Of a DNA stretch of 64,000 nt, positions 42,569 through 50,155 are shown one piece after another. The stretch is from Desulfarculaceae bacterium. GTDB taxonomy: Bacteria > Desulfobacterota > Desulfarculia > Desulfarculales > Desulfarculaceae. The stretch covers positions 1 through 64,000 of the forward strand of contig JAIPEN010000016.1 in assembly GCA_021737145.1 (NCBI GenBank), written 5' to 3'. Position numbers and translations under genes: made by a program. Position 1 is the stretch's first letter. Each line of letters begins with the position of its first letter. The notes under the pieces are model-generated. The model was not told the origin of the DNA and made no database searches. It saw nothing but the letters and a program-made list of their open reading frames with translations.

Positions 42569-43795
42569 ATGGATATCAGCGGCATCATCGAGCTGTGGGG
42601 CCAGGCAGCCAAGACCGCCCTGGGATTTTCCTGGAAAGCGGGCTGGGCCTTTGTCTTGGGCTACACGGTCAGCGCCATGATCCAGGCCTTCGTGCCCAAG
42701 GCCCGCCTGACGCCCTATCTGGGCGACGCCGGGTTCAAGAGCCTGTCCCTGGCCACCCTCTTCGGCACCATCAGCTCCTCCTGCTCCTTCGCCGCCCTGG
42801 CCACCGCCCGGGCCTTGGTGCTCAAGGGAGCCCATTTCGTGGCCGCGGTGGCCTTCATGTTCGCCTCCACCAACCTGGTCATCGAGCTAGGCATCCTCAT
42901 CCTCATCTTCCTTGGCTGGCAGTTTTTGGCCGCCGAGGTTATCGGCGGGCTGCTCCTGATCGCCCTGAGCCGGCTGCTTATCCGGCTAACTTATCCCAAG
43001 AAGTGGCTGCAAGACGCGCGGGAAAAGGTGGAGCAGGAATCGCCGCCCGAAGAGGACGACTTCGACTGGCGCCGTCGCATCAAGAGCAAAGAGGGCTGGC
43101 GCATGGTGGGGGCAACCTTCGCCGGCGAGTGGGGCATGGTCTGGGAGGAGATCCTCATCGGCTTCACCATCGCCGGGGTGGTGGCCGCCCTGGTGCCCGA
43201 GGCCTTTTGGAAGGCCATCTTCCTCAGCGACCTCGCCTCGGGCGGCTCGGCCGGATTCTGGATCGCCCTGGAGAACGCCCTGCTGGCACCCTTCGTGGCC
43301 GCGGCCACCTTTATCGGCTCCATGGGCAACATCCCCCTGGCCACGGTGCTCAACGCCTCGGGGGTGATGTTCGCGGGCATCATGGGCTTTATCTACTCTG
43401 ACCTCATGGTGCCGCCCCTGGTCATGGTCAACGCCAAGTACTACGGCTGGAAGGTGGCCCTGTACATCGCGGCGGTGATGTACGTGGTCATCGTGATCAC
43501 CGCCCTGGCCCTGCACTACGGCTTCGCCCTGGTTGGCATTACCCCCCACAGCGAGCGCAAGATCCAAGAGGTGGCCCAGTTCGCCCTGGACTACACCTTT
43601 TGGATGAATTTGGCCGCCGCAGCCCTGGCCGGAACCATGGTCTGGCTCAAGCGCCAGAGGTCCCGGCATCAGGACCACCACGGCCACGATCACGGCCACT
43701 CCTCGGGCGGCCCCGGTTTCAAGCGGCTGGTGGCCTACGCGGCCATGGCCTTCCTTGCCGGAGGCATGATCTGCTTCTGGATTAGCAAGCTATAA
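42569..43795 (+). CDS. YraQ/DUF318-type permease
   Basis: A 408-residue membrane protein with about nine helices. The repeated family motif SSSCSFAALATARAL is near residue 70, and a related GNIPLATVLNASGV near 255. A His-rich loop (HQDHHGHDHGHS) before the last helix suggests metal binding. The family includes putative two-component permeases and arsenic/organo-metal exporters, but substrates are unproved. It diverges from the nitroreductase gene. Confidence 0.85.
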   Translation: MDISGIIELWGQAAKTALGFSWKAGWAFVLGYTVSAMIQAFVPKARLTPYLGDAGFKSLSLATLFGTISSSCSFAALATARALVLKGAHFVAAVAFMFASTNLVIELGILILIFLGWQFLAAEVIGGLLLIALSRLLIRLTYPKKWLQDAREKVEQESPPEEDDFDWRRRIKSKEGWRMVGATFAGEWGMVWEEILIGFTIAGVVAALVPEAFWKAIFLSDLASGGSAGFWIALENALLAPFVAAATFIGSMGNIPLATVLNASGVMFAGIMGFIYSDLMVPPLVMVNAKYYGWKVALYIAAVMYVVIVITALALHYGFALVGITPHSERKIQEVAQFALDYTFWMNLAAAALAGTMVWLKRQRSRHQDHHGHDHGHSSGGPGFKRLVAYAAMAFLAGGMICFWISKL

Positions 43796-43805
43796 AAGGC
43801 GGGCG

Positions 43806-44321
43806 CTAGAACACGAACAGCTCGTCCAACTCCTGGCGCAGACTCTGAATCTCGGCCTTGGTTTCCGTGTCCTGGGCCGTCTCGCACAGGTTGGCCACCC
43901 GCCGGCGCACCCTCACCAAACGGTAGCGCAGGCCGCCCACGCCCTGGTTGAGGGCCTGGGCGATATCCTGAAGCTGGTCGTCGCGGCGCAGGTTGACCTG
44001 TTGGTCCAGGCGGCCCTGGCCCAGCTGCTCGAACAAAAGGGTCATGCGGTACAGGGGCCCGCCCATGCGGTGGGAGATGAACAGGGCCACCCAATAGACG
44101 ATCATGCCCAGGGCCAACAACCCGATGAAATTGAAGATGATGAGCACGGGAAAGATGTCGGGCACCACCGGCCGTCCCTGGGCCATGATCAGGATGAGCA
44201 GGGAAAACACGCTGGCCATCAGGCCGGCCAGCACCGCCCCTCCCAGCCCCCACACGAAGCTGGGCTGGAATCCCTGGTACCAAAAAAGACGCTGCCGCCG
44301 TATCTGCTGTTCGGTGCTCAT
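43806..44321 (-). CDS. HAMP-domain membrane protein without output domain
   Basis: A 171-residue protein with two membrane helices (about 22-48 and 58-84). A HAMP segment follows (SHRMGGPLYRMTLLFEQLGQGRLDQQVNLRRDDQLQDIAQALNQ), then a coiled-coil end. There is no kinase, cyclase or chemotaxis domain. Related short HAMP proteins occur in Desulfobacterota. It stops 10 bases from the convergent permease gene. Confidence 0.82.
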   Translation of the reverse strand: MSTEQQIRRQRLFWYQGFQPSFVWGLGGAVLAGLMASVFSLLILIMAQGRPVVPDIFPVLIIFNFIGLLALGMIVYWVALFISHRMGGPLYRMTLLFEQLGQGRLDQQVNLRRDDQLQDIAQALNQGVGGLRYRLVRVRRRVANLCETAQDTETKAEIQSLRQELDELFVF

Positions 44322-44405
44322 ACCTTTACCCCTTGTTTGCGGGATGCCTCCGGTCCCCGAACCATTCAAGTATAAGCCAAAGCGAGGCCGGGGTTAAGGG
44401 CTGTT

Positions 44406-45584
44406 CTAGAACATCAGGCTGAGCTGGGTGGTCACCAGGTCGCTTTCGGCTCCGTCGGAAAAATAGCCCCTCTGATACTCCAGGGCCAGGGCCAGATATT
44501 TCATTGGCTGCCAGGAGACGCTCAGGCCGTACTGCCGCTGGGGGAACTCGCTGTAAAGATCGCCGCCCCCTTCCCAGCGCCCGGACAACACCCAGTCCTC
44601 GGCAAAGACCCAGGCCAGCTCCAGGCTGAAGGCCCAGGGCTGGGGGCGGGAGTCCGGCGGGGCGTATTGCAGCTCGCCGGGCTCGAAGGTCCCGGCCCGC
44701 ATATACTCGGCCAGCAGGCTGAAGTGCTTGTATTGGGCCGAGGCGCTCAGGGACCAGCCGGCCACCAGGGAGCTCAGGCGCTGGTTGGGCACCTGCTCCT
44801 GCAAAAAGTCGCTGGCTGCGATGTTGTTGGTGTAGGACCCGCCCACCCTCATCTCCAACCCGCCCAGGGCCTCTTTCGGCAGGACCAGATCGGCCCGCAC
44901 CAAGTAGTTGGCCAGCAGGCCTCCGCTGTCCCCGGGTTCGCGCACCGGCGCGTTTATCCCGGTGAGGGAGAAGCTGTACCACTGCGAGGACCAGCCCGCC
45001 TCCAACCCGCTGGCCTGGGTCTCGAACAGCTCCTTGGTGATGCCGTCGCTGATCATGAAGCTCTCGAACAGGCCCACCGCCGGATAGAGCCGCCCGCCCA
45101 TGAGGTAGCCGGGGAACTTGGGCGTGCGGCCCAGCACCACGAAACCCTCGTCCAGGTCCACCCCGCTGTTGCCGTCCTGGTGCAAAAAGTGCAGCAGGCC
45201 GCGGGTGAAGGGCAGCGGAGTCAGCTCCAAAAACACCTCGGCCGTGGCCAGCACCGCCTGGTCGCTGTGGCTGGTGGCGCCGGCCGCGTCCTTGTCTTTT
45301 TGATAAGACGCCTCGAACTGGAGTTGGCCCCATATCTTCCAAAAGGGCCCTTGCAAGGCGGGCTCGGGCCACTCCACCACGGTGGGGGCTTCCAGGGCCC
45401 GCGAGGCCTTGAAAGATCCGCTGGTGGGCGGGCCCTCCACTTCGGACCACTCCTCGCCGGGCACCGCGTTTCGCCAGCCAGGACCGCCGCTTTCTTCCGG
45501 CTGGGCCAGGGCCGCCGGCCCCACGGCCAGCAGCAGTAGCAGGATCAAGCCCAGCAACAGGGCTGCTCGCCGCGCGGCCCGCAT
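44406..45584 (-). CDS. LbtU-like outer-membrane beta-barrel
   Basis: A 392-residue protein with a Sec signal (about 1-27) and a beta-barrel of alternating strands. It ends in LSLMF, the terminal Phe expected for BAM-inserted barrels. The pattern FWKIWGQLQFEASYQ ... DEGFVVLGRTPKFPGYLMGGRLYPAVGLFESFM resembles LbtU, the Legionella siderophore porin. It starts one base after the cbiO stop, so it is the last gene of the Ni/Co importer operon and probably lets the metal or its chelate cross the outer membrane. Confidence 0.82.
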   Translation of the reverse strand: MRAARRAALLLGLILLLLLAVGPAALAQPEESGGPGWRNAVPGEEWSEVEGPPTSGSFKASRALEAPTVVEWPEPALQGPFWKIWGQLQFEASYQKDKDAAGATSHSDQAVLATAEVFLELTPLPFTRGLLHFLHQDGNSGVDLDEGFVVLGRTPKFPGYLMGGRLYPAVGLFESFMISDGITKELFETQASGLEAGWSSQWYSFSLTGINAPVREPGDSGGLLANYLVRADLVLPKEALGGLEMRVGGSYTNNIAASDFLQEQVPNQRLSSLVAGWSLSASAQYKHFSLLAEYMRAGTFEPGELQYAPPDSRPQPWAFSLELAWVFAEDWVLSGRWEGGGDLYSEFPQRQYGLSVSWQPMKYLALALEYQRGYFSDGAESDLVTTQLSLMF

Positions 45585-45585
45585 C

Positions 45586-46236
45586 TCAGACCGGCTCCAG
45601 CCGCCCCTGCTCCAGGCGCAGGATAGAATCGCAGGTGCGCTCCAAAAAGCCCCGGTCGTGGGACACCACCGCCCAGGCCAGGCCGCTGGCCAACAGCACC
45701 TGCTCCAGGCGCTGTTGGGTGCCGGTGTCCAATCCGGCGGTGGGCTCGTCCAGCAAAAGGGCCTGGGGCCGCATGGCCAGCACCGTGGCCAAAGAGACCA
45801 TGCGGCGCTCCCCGCCCGAGAGGTGGTAGGTCACCCGCTCCTCGAACCCGGCCAGGCCCAGGCTCTCCAGGGTCTGGCTGACGATGGCCAGGGCCTCGGC
45901 GCGGGTGCGCCCCAAGTTCAAAGGCCCGAAGGCCACGTCCTCGCGCACGGTGAGGGAGAAAAGCTGGTCGTCCGGGTCTTGGAAGCAGAATCCCACCGCC
46001 GCGCGCAAGGGGCGGAAGTCCTTTTCCTCGCGGCACTCGCGGCCCAGGCCCCGCACCGTGCCCGACTGCGGCTTCAGCAGGCCCATGGCGATAAGGAACA
46101 GGGTGGACTTGCCCGCGCCGTTGGGGCCCACGATGCCCGTCCGTTGCCCCGGACTCAGGGAAAAGGAGGCCTTTTCCAACACCGGCGGACGCCCGTCGTA
46201 GGCGAAGCTCACCTCACGCAGTTCGATCAACTCCAC
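45586..46236 (-). CDS. cbiO: ECF transporter ATPase, Ni/Co type
   Basis: A 216-residue ABC ATPase driving the Ni/Co importer. Walker A GPNGAGKST, Q-loop CFQDPDDQLFS, signature LSGGERRM, Walker B ALLLDEPTAGLD and switch His in SHDRG are all present. No ATG fits; GTG at 46236 or TTG at 46230 lie inside the end of cbiQ, giving a short overlap. Cytoplasmic side of the complex. Could equally be called nikO. Confidence 0.93.
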   Translation of the reverse strand: MELIELREVSFAYDGRPPVLEKASFSLSPGQRTGIVGPNGAGKSTLFLIAMGLLKPQSGTVRGLGRECREEKDFRPLRAAVGFCFQDPDDQLFSLTVREDVAFGPLNLGRTRAEALAIVSQTLESLGLAGFEERVTYHLSGGERRMVSLATVLAMRPQALLLDEPTAGLDTGTQQRLEQVLLASGLAWAVVSHDRGFLERTCDSILRLEQGRLEPV

Positions 46237-47018
46237 ACCGCGCCTCCCAGGTTCAGGATCGCCAGGCCAAGACCCACCAGCCCGGCGCACCAGCAAAACA
46301 CCGTGTCCCTCCGGGACCAGTGGAAATGGTCCAGCAGCCACAAGGTGCCGGAAAAGCCCCGGCAGAGCATGGCCTGATAAACCCGCTCGGCCCGGTCATA
46401 GCCCCGCACCAGCAGCACCCCCACCAGGCTGGCGTAGGTGCGCCAGGTGCGCAGGTTGTTGCCCGGCGTGAAGCCGCGCACCTTCAGGGCCCAGGCCAGG
46501 CGGGCCTGCTCGCGCTTGAGCACGTGCAAATAGCGGTAAAAAAACAAAAACAGGTTGACCAGCTTGTCCGGCGCGTGGAAGTGGGCCAGGGCGTGGAACA
46601 CGTGCTCCACCCGGCCGGTGCCCAATAGGGCCAGGATTATGGCGAACACCGCGTTGGTCTTCAGGCTGATCAGCAGGGCCAAACGCAGGCCCTCCGGGTC
46701 CAGGCCCACCTGCCAGCCGTTGTCCCAGCCCAGACGCCAGGGAAGGAACACCCACAGCAGCACCACGAAGAAGTTCACCGCGGCCAGGCGCCCCAGCACC
46801 TGTCGCCAGGGCAGGCGGGCGCTGGCCAGGGCGGCCAGGCCCACGGCCAGGGCGGTCAGGGCTGCGGGCCAGCTCTGGCCCAGGGCCACCACCAGGCTCA
46901 GGCCCAGGGCCACGGCCAGCTTGGCCCGGGGGTCCAGCCGGTGCAGCCAGCTTGCGCCCTGGGCGGCCTCCAGGGGGCCCGCCGGAGGGGGCTGGGTTTG
47001 GGCAGGGGCCTGGCTCAC
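46227..47018 (-). CDS. cbiQ: ECF transporter transmembrane protein, Ni/Co type
   Basis: A 263-residue membrane protein of the CbiQ/NikQ family that couples the ATPase to the metal-binding subunit. It has about six helices and the cytoplasmic Ala-Arg-Gly signature as ALKVRGFTPG and MLCRGF. The GTG at 47018 is chosen; the frame upstream belongs to the shadow of nikL. First 45 residues are Pro/Gln-rich and not conserved. Confidence 0.92.
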   Translation of the reverse strand: MSQAPAQTQPPPAGPLEAAQGASWLHRLDPRAKLAVALGLSLVVALGQSWPAALTALAVGLAALASARLPWRQVLGRLAAVNFFVVLLWVFLPWRLGWDNGWQVGLDPEGLRLALLISLKTNAVFAIILALLGTGRVEHVFHALAHFHAPDKLVNLFLFFYRYLHVLKREQARLAWALKVRGFTPGNNLRTWRTYASLVGVLLVRGYDRAERVYQAMLCRGFSGTLWLLDHFHWSRRDTVFCWCAGLVGLGLAILNLGGAVWS

Positions 47019-47025
47019 CGGCGGC

Positions 47026-47634
47026 TCACTTGCCCTTGCCCTGCTTGCGATAGTGCATGTAGGCGGCCAGGCCCATGAGGCCCAGGATGTAGCCCAGGCC
47101 GGCCAGCACATCGCGCACCGTCACTCCCTGGTCGGCGCTCATGCGGGCCAGTTGGGCCTTGAGCGGGGCCAGCTCCTTTTGCAGCAGGGACGCCAACAAC
47201 TGTTCCATCTCGGCCCGGCCCAGGGAAGCCCCCCGGTCCAGGGAAGGCGGCACCGTGACCCCGCTCTTGGCCGCCGGGGCCGAAGGCGCGGCCGGAGCCG
47301 GGGCCAGGCCCAGCTCCGAGGCGTTCAGGCTGTAGTCGGCCTGGTGCCCCTGACCGGCCTTGAGCACCACCTTGTATGGCGGCTGGCCCTGGGGCAGGGG
47401 CAGGGAGAAGCCGCCCTTGGCGTCGGTCTTGGTGGCGGCCAGCTTCTTGCCCGTGGCGTCCCACACCTCCACCACGCAGCCCTGGGCCTTGTTGCCGCCG
47501 GGAAAGTAGCTCTCTCCCTGGAGACGGCCGTTTTCCACGAAGGCGAAGATGTTTACCTTGTGCGCCGCGGCCGGCGCGGCGGCCAGCAACAGGGCGGCCG
47601 CCAACAACATGAGCGACAATGGCTTGCGAAGCAT
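47026..47634 (-). CDS. NikL-like accessory protein of Ni/Co transporter
   Basis: A 202-residue protein with signal peptide (about 1-23, ending AAAH). A carboxypeptidase-regulatory-like beta domain follows (HKVNIFAFVENGRLQGESYF ... TDAKGGFSLPLP). A Pro/Ala linker leads to one C-terminal membrane helix (VLAGLGYILGLMGLAAYM). This layout is that of NikL, an extra component seen in NikKMLQO systems. The His right after the signal site may bind metal in the periplasm. Confidence 0.83.
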   Translation of the reverse strand: MLRKPLSLMLLAAALLLAAAPAAAHKVNIFAFVENGRLQGESYFPGGNKAQGCVVEVWDATGKKLAATKTDAKGGFSLPLPQGQPPYKVVLKAGQGHQADYSLNASELGLAPAPAAPSAPAAKSGVTVPPSLDRGASLGRAEMEQLLASLLQKELAPLKAQLARMSADQGVTVRDVLAGLGYILGLMGLAAYMHYRKQGKGK

Positions 47635-47644
47635 GGGCTTCTCC

Positions 47645-48253
47645 TCAGACCCGCCCGGCCTGGAGCATGGCCGGCCGCGCCTTGCGCAGATACTGCACGA
47701 TCAGGGCGGTGATCACTCCCTCTATGAGCATAACCGGCAGATTGGCCAGCACCACCGCCTGGGCCATGGGCAAAAAGGCCTCGCCGGTGAGCCACAGGGA
47801 CAGGGCCACCAACAGGGCGGCCACCAGCACCGCCAGGCTGCCGGCCGCGAAACCGGCAACCAGGCTCACGGCCCGGCCGCCCCGCCGCGCCAGGGGCGCG
47901 AAGAGCGCATAGCTGAGCAGGGCCGGCGCGGCCATGCAAAAGGTGTTGACCCCCAGGGCGGTGAGCCCGCCGTACTGGAACAGCACCGCTTGCAGCACCA
48001 GGCCCACGAATATGGCCGGAAAGGCGGCCCAGCCCAGCAAGAGCCCCACCAGGCCGTTGAGCACCAAGTGCACGCTGGCTGGGCCCACGGGCACGTGGAT
48101 CAGGCTGGCCACGAAAAACACCGCCGCCAACAGGGCCACCCGGGGCAGACGGTCGTAGTCCATCTTCTTGAGGCCCACGGCCAACCCCGCCGCGGTGAGC
48201 GCCGCTCCCCCGCCCAGCAGGGGGGCGGTCAATACGCCTTCGGCTATATGCAT
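47645..48253 (-). CDS. cbiM: Ni/Co ECF transporter substrate-binding membrane protein
   Basis: A 202-residue CbiM/NikM protein with about six helices. The mature start MHIAEGVL is essential in the family: the N-terminal amine and His2 bind the metal. Further conserved parts are HVPVGPASVHLVLNGLVGLLLGW and FQYGGLTALGVNTFCMAAPA. Determines uptake of Ni or Co ions. Which of the two metals cannot be told from the sequence. Confidence 0.94.
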   Translation of the reverse strand: MHIAEGVLTAPLLGGGAALTAAGLAVGLKKMDYDRLPRVALLAAVFFVASLIHVPVGPASVHLVLNGLVGLLLGWAAFPAIFVGLVLQAVLFQYGGLTALGVNTFCMAAPALLSYALFAPLARRGGRAVSLVAGFAAGSLAVLVAALLVALSLWLTGEAFLPMAQAVVLANLPVMLIEGVITALIVQYLRKARPAMLQAGRV

Positions 48254-48289
48254 GCGCTGTCCATTCCCGGGTTGCCCGCCGCCATGGCC

Positions 48290-49060
48290 TTATTTGCCCA
48301 GGGGGTGGGCGTAGACCCAGATCACGCCGCCCACCTCCAGGTCCTTGTCCTGGCCGTCCTTTTTCAGCTTAACATCATCGGTGGCGAGCGCCGCGAAACC
48401 CCACCAGCCGTCCCAGGGCATGGTGTAGCTGAACACTCCGTTGGCATCGGTGGTCACCACCTGGGTTATGTAGGCGTCGGCCGGGGCGGGGTGCCGGCCC
48501 AGCGGGTCGTAGGACTCCACCTCCACAGTGGCCCCGGCCAGGGGCTTGCCCTTGTAGATGACCTCGCCGGTGAAACTGTTGCCCGCGTAGAGGCCGTAGG
48601 GACGGCTCAGGGGGATGATCTCGATCTTGCTCCCCACCGGCTGGTCCCAGCCCACCTCCGCGCCCAGGGCATCCACCACCGTCTTGGTGTAGTGGATGAT
48701 AAAGCAGTCCTCGGCCGGCTCCCAATAAGGCTGGGGCGTCATATAGAGGATGTAATCCCCGGGGCGCCGGATCTTCTGGCTCAGGCCCCAGGCGGCCTTG
48801 CCTTTGATCTTCAGCGGCTTCAGCTGGGCGGTGAGGTCGGTTTTCTTGCCGCCCAGCAGCACCCCGGCCTCGGCGGGTTTGGCCAGGTCCATGCCCTGGT
48901 CCTCGCGGGGGTGCCAGAACATGAGCCGGGCGCTCACCGTCTTGGGGTCGTTTTTGCCCACCAGGTTCTTGTCCGGAATGATCATGCCGAAATGGGCCAG
49001 GGCCGGAGAGGCGGCCAGGCAAAGCAGGGCCGCCAACAGAGCGCTTTTCGCCAGTTTCAT
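48290..49060 (-). CDS. NikK-like periplasmic protein (DUF4198)
   Basis: A 256-residue protein with a Sec signal ending SPALAHFG, followed by a DUF4198 beta-sandwich (FGMIIPDKNLV ... YILYMTPQPYWEPAEDCFIIHYTKTVV ... GVIWVYAHPLGK). DUF4198 proteins beside CbiM are called NikK and are thought to bind the metal outside the inner membrane. Several His residues near the mature N-terminus fit that. AGGAGG precedes the ATG by four bases. First gene of the operon, behind a promoter and a structured leader. Confidence 0.87.
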   Translation of the reverse strand: MKLAKSALLAALLCLAASPALAHFGMIIPDKNLVGKNDPKTVSARLMFWHPREDQGMDLAKPAEAGVLLGGKKTDLTAQLKPLKIKGKAAWGLSQKIRRPGDYILYMTPQPYWEPAEDCFIIHYTKTVVDALGAEVGWDQPVGSKIEIIPLSRPYGLYAGNSFTGEVIYKGKPLAGATVEVESYDPLGRHPAPADAYITQVVTTDANGVFSYTMPWDGWWGFAALATDDVKLKKDGQDKDLEVGGVIWVYAHPLGK

Positions 49061-49069
49061 GATGCCTCC

Positions 49070-49218
49070 TTTGCCCGGGGCCGGTGCACACTGGACAAAA
49101 GCAAAGACCACGGCAGCCGTGCGCCCGGGGGGCGCGTGGGGCCTTCGTGGCCTGGGGTTTGCTTATGTCCGGACTCCGGGGTGATTCCCACCCGAGTAAA
49201 GCCTACTGGCTTTGGGTT
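49070..49218 (-). ncRNA. Structured leader RNA of the Ni/Co importer operon (candidate riboswitch)
   Basis: From the predicted start near 49218 the leader holds three stems before the ribosome binding site: AAAGCC/GGCTTT (49198-49213), ACTC-GGGTG/CACCC-GAGT (49173-49197), and a 13-base stem with one mismatch, 49093-49105 with 49158-49170, closing several small hairpins. An alternative pairing of CCAACCC with GGGTGGG would break the second stem. AGTCCGGA resembles the start of the cobalamin box, but the rest of that riboswitch is missing. Class unknown. Confidence 0.55.
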
Positions 49219-49224
49219 GGTTTT

Positions 49225-49253
49225 TTTATATGCCCGCATTCGGGCCCTGTCAA
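49225..49253 (-). promoter_or_regulatory. Consensus sigma-70 promoter of the Ni/Co operon
   Basis: On the minus strand a perfect TTGACA (49253-49248), a 17-base spacer and TATAAA (49230-49225) drive the NikK-CbiMQO operon. The spacer holds the inverted repeat GCCCG-CATT-CGGGC (49232-49245), which could be bound by a repressor. Confidence 0.85.
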
Positions 49254-49329
49254 GCAAGGCGCGGGCGCGGCAAGGGCCGCCCGCCTCCCCTCTCCGGGAG
49301 CTTGGGGAGCGAAAAGGAAGGCCCAAATG

Positions 49330-49348
49330 TTAGGAAAGGCTAAATTAA
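49330..49348. promoter_or_regulatory. DtxR/IdeR-type box
   Basis: The 19 bases agree with the DtxR consensus TTAGGTTAGSCTAACCTAA at 15 positions, including TTAGG, AGGCTAA and the final TAA. It lies about 100 bases before the dtxR-family gene and about 75 bases beyond the -35 box of the Ni/Co operon. The regulator encoded next door is the obvious ligand. Confidence 0.6.
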
Positions 49349-49445
49349 TTGCGATGGTACAAAGTTGGTTTTTGCTTGGCCACCTTGTTTGCGACTAGTA
49401 ATATATATTTTGTTTGTCTAATAATTTTTTGAGGGAGACGGGAAG

Positions 49446-49958
49446 ATGGCCGGCGCGCATCAGGATGGCCTTTCCTCCAACCTGGAGGACTACCTGGAAA
49501 CGATCTTCCACCTTGAGCAGGAAAGCCGGGTGGCCCGGGCCAAGGACATCGCCGAGCGCCTGGAGGTCTCCCGGGCCTCGGTCACCGGCGCCCTCAAGAC
49601 CCTGGCCGACAAAGACCTGATCAACTACGAGCCCTACAGCTATGTGACCCTCACCGCCCAGGGAGAGAAGATCGCCAGGGAAATCGACCGGCGGCACCAC
49701 ATCCTCAAGGGCTTTTTCCGCGACATCCTCCAGCTGGGCAACGAGGCCGCCGAGGCCAACGCCTGCCGGGTGGAGCACGCCATGGACCAGGCCGCCATCG
49801 ACCGCCTGGTGAACTTCCTGGACTTCCTGGAACACTGCCCCCGCACCGGAGGCGACTGGCTGGAGTCCTTCGAAGGCTTCTGCCGGGGCAAGGCCAGCCC
49901 GGACAACTGCCGCCAATGCCTGGCCGACTGCCTGGAGCGCGGCGCAGAGCTTACCTGA
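49446..49958 (+). CDS. DtxR-family metal-dependent repressor
   Basis: A 170-residue regulator. N-terminal winged helix (EDYLETIFHLEQESRVARAKDIAERLEVSRASVTGALKTLADKDLI). The dimerisation part has H84/H85 and C107, E110, H111 in NACRVEH, matching the metal ligands of DtxR/IdeR. The Cys at this place is the iron-type form (MntR proteins have Glu). The C-terminal 45 residues hold five more Cys and no SH3 domain. GGGAGACGG precedes the ATG. It is divergent from the Ni/Co operon with a DtxR-like box between them. Confidence 0.9.
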   Translation: MAGAHQDGLSSNLEDYLETIFHLEQESRVARAKDIAERLEVSRASVTGALKTLADKDLINYEPYSYVTLTAQGEKIAREIDRRHHILKGFFRDILQLGNEAAEANACRVEHAMDQAAIDRLVNFLDFLEHCPRTGGDWLESFEGFCRGKASPDNCRQCLADCLERGAELT

Positions 49959-50155
49959 ACCGGCGCCACCCCCAGCGATAATGGGCCCTTGCCAGGCCGC
50001 ACCTTGTTTAGAGTAGAATATTAAGTATTCACCGCATGTACGCGGGGTTTAGGGGACCAGCCCCGCGCTCGCCATGCCGGGTGCCACCACACCAGCCAAG
50101 CAGGCCTGCCCCCGACCGCCTGGCTTGCCCTTTGTCGGAAACTTGGTGCCGGTAT

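Noticed and set aside
49061..49253. Cobalamin riboswitch before the Ni/Co operon
   Set aside because: Only AGTCCGGA resembles the cobalamin box; the conserved core and the long P3-P6 arm cannot be found, and the leader is too short.
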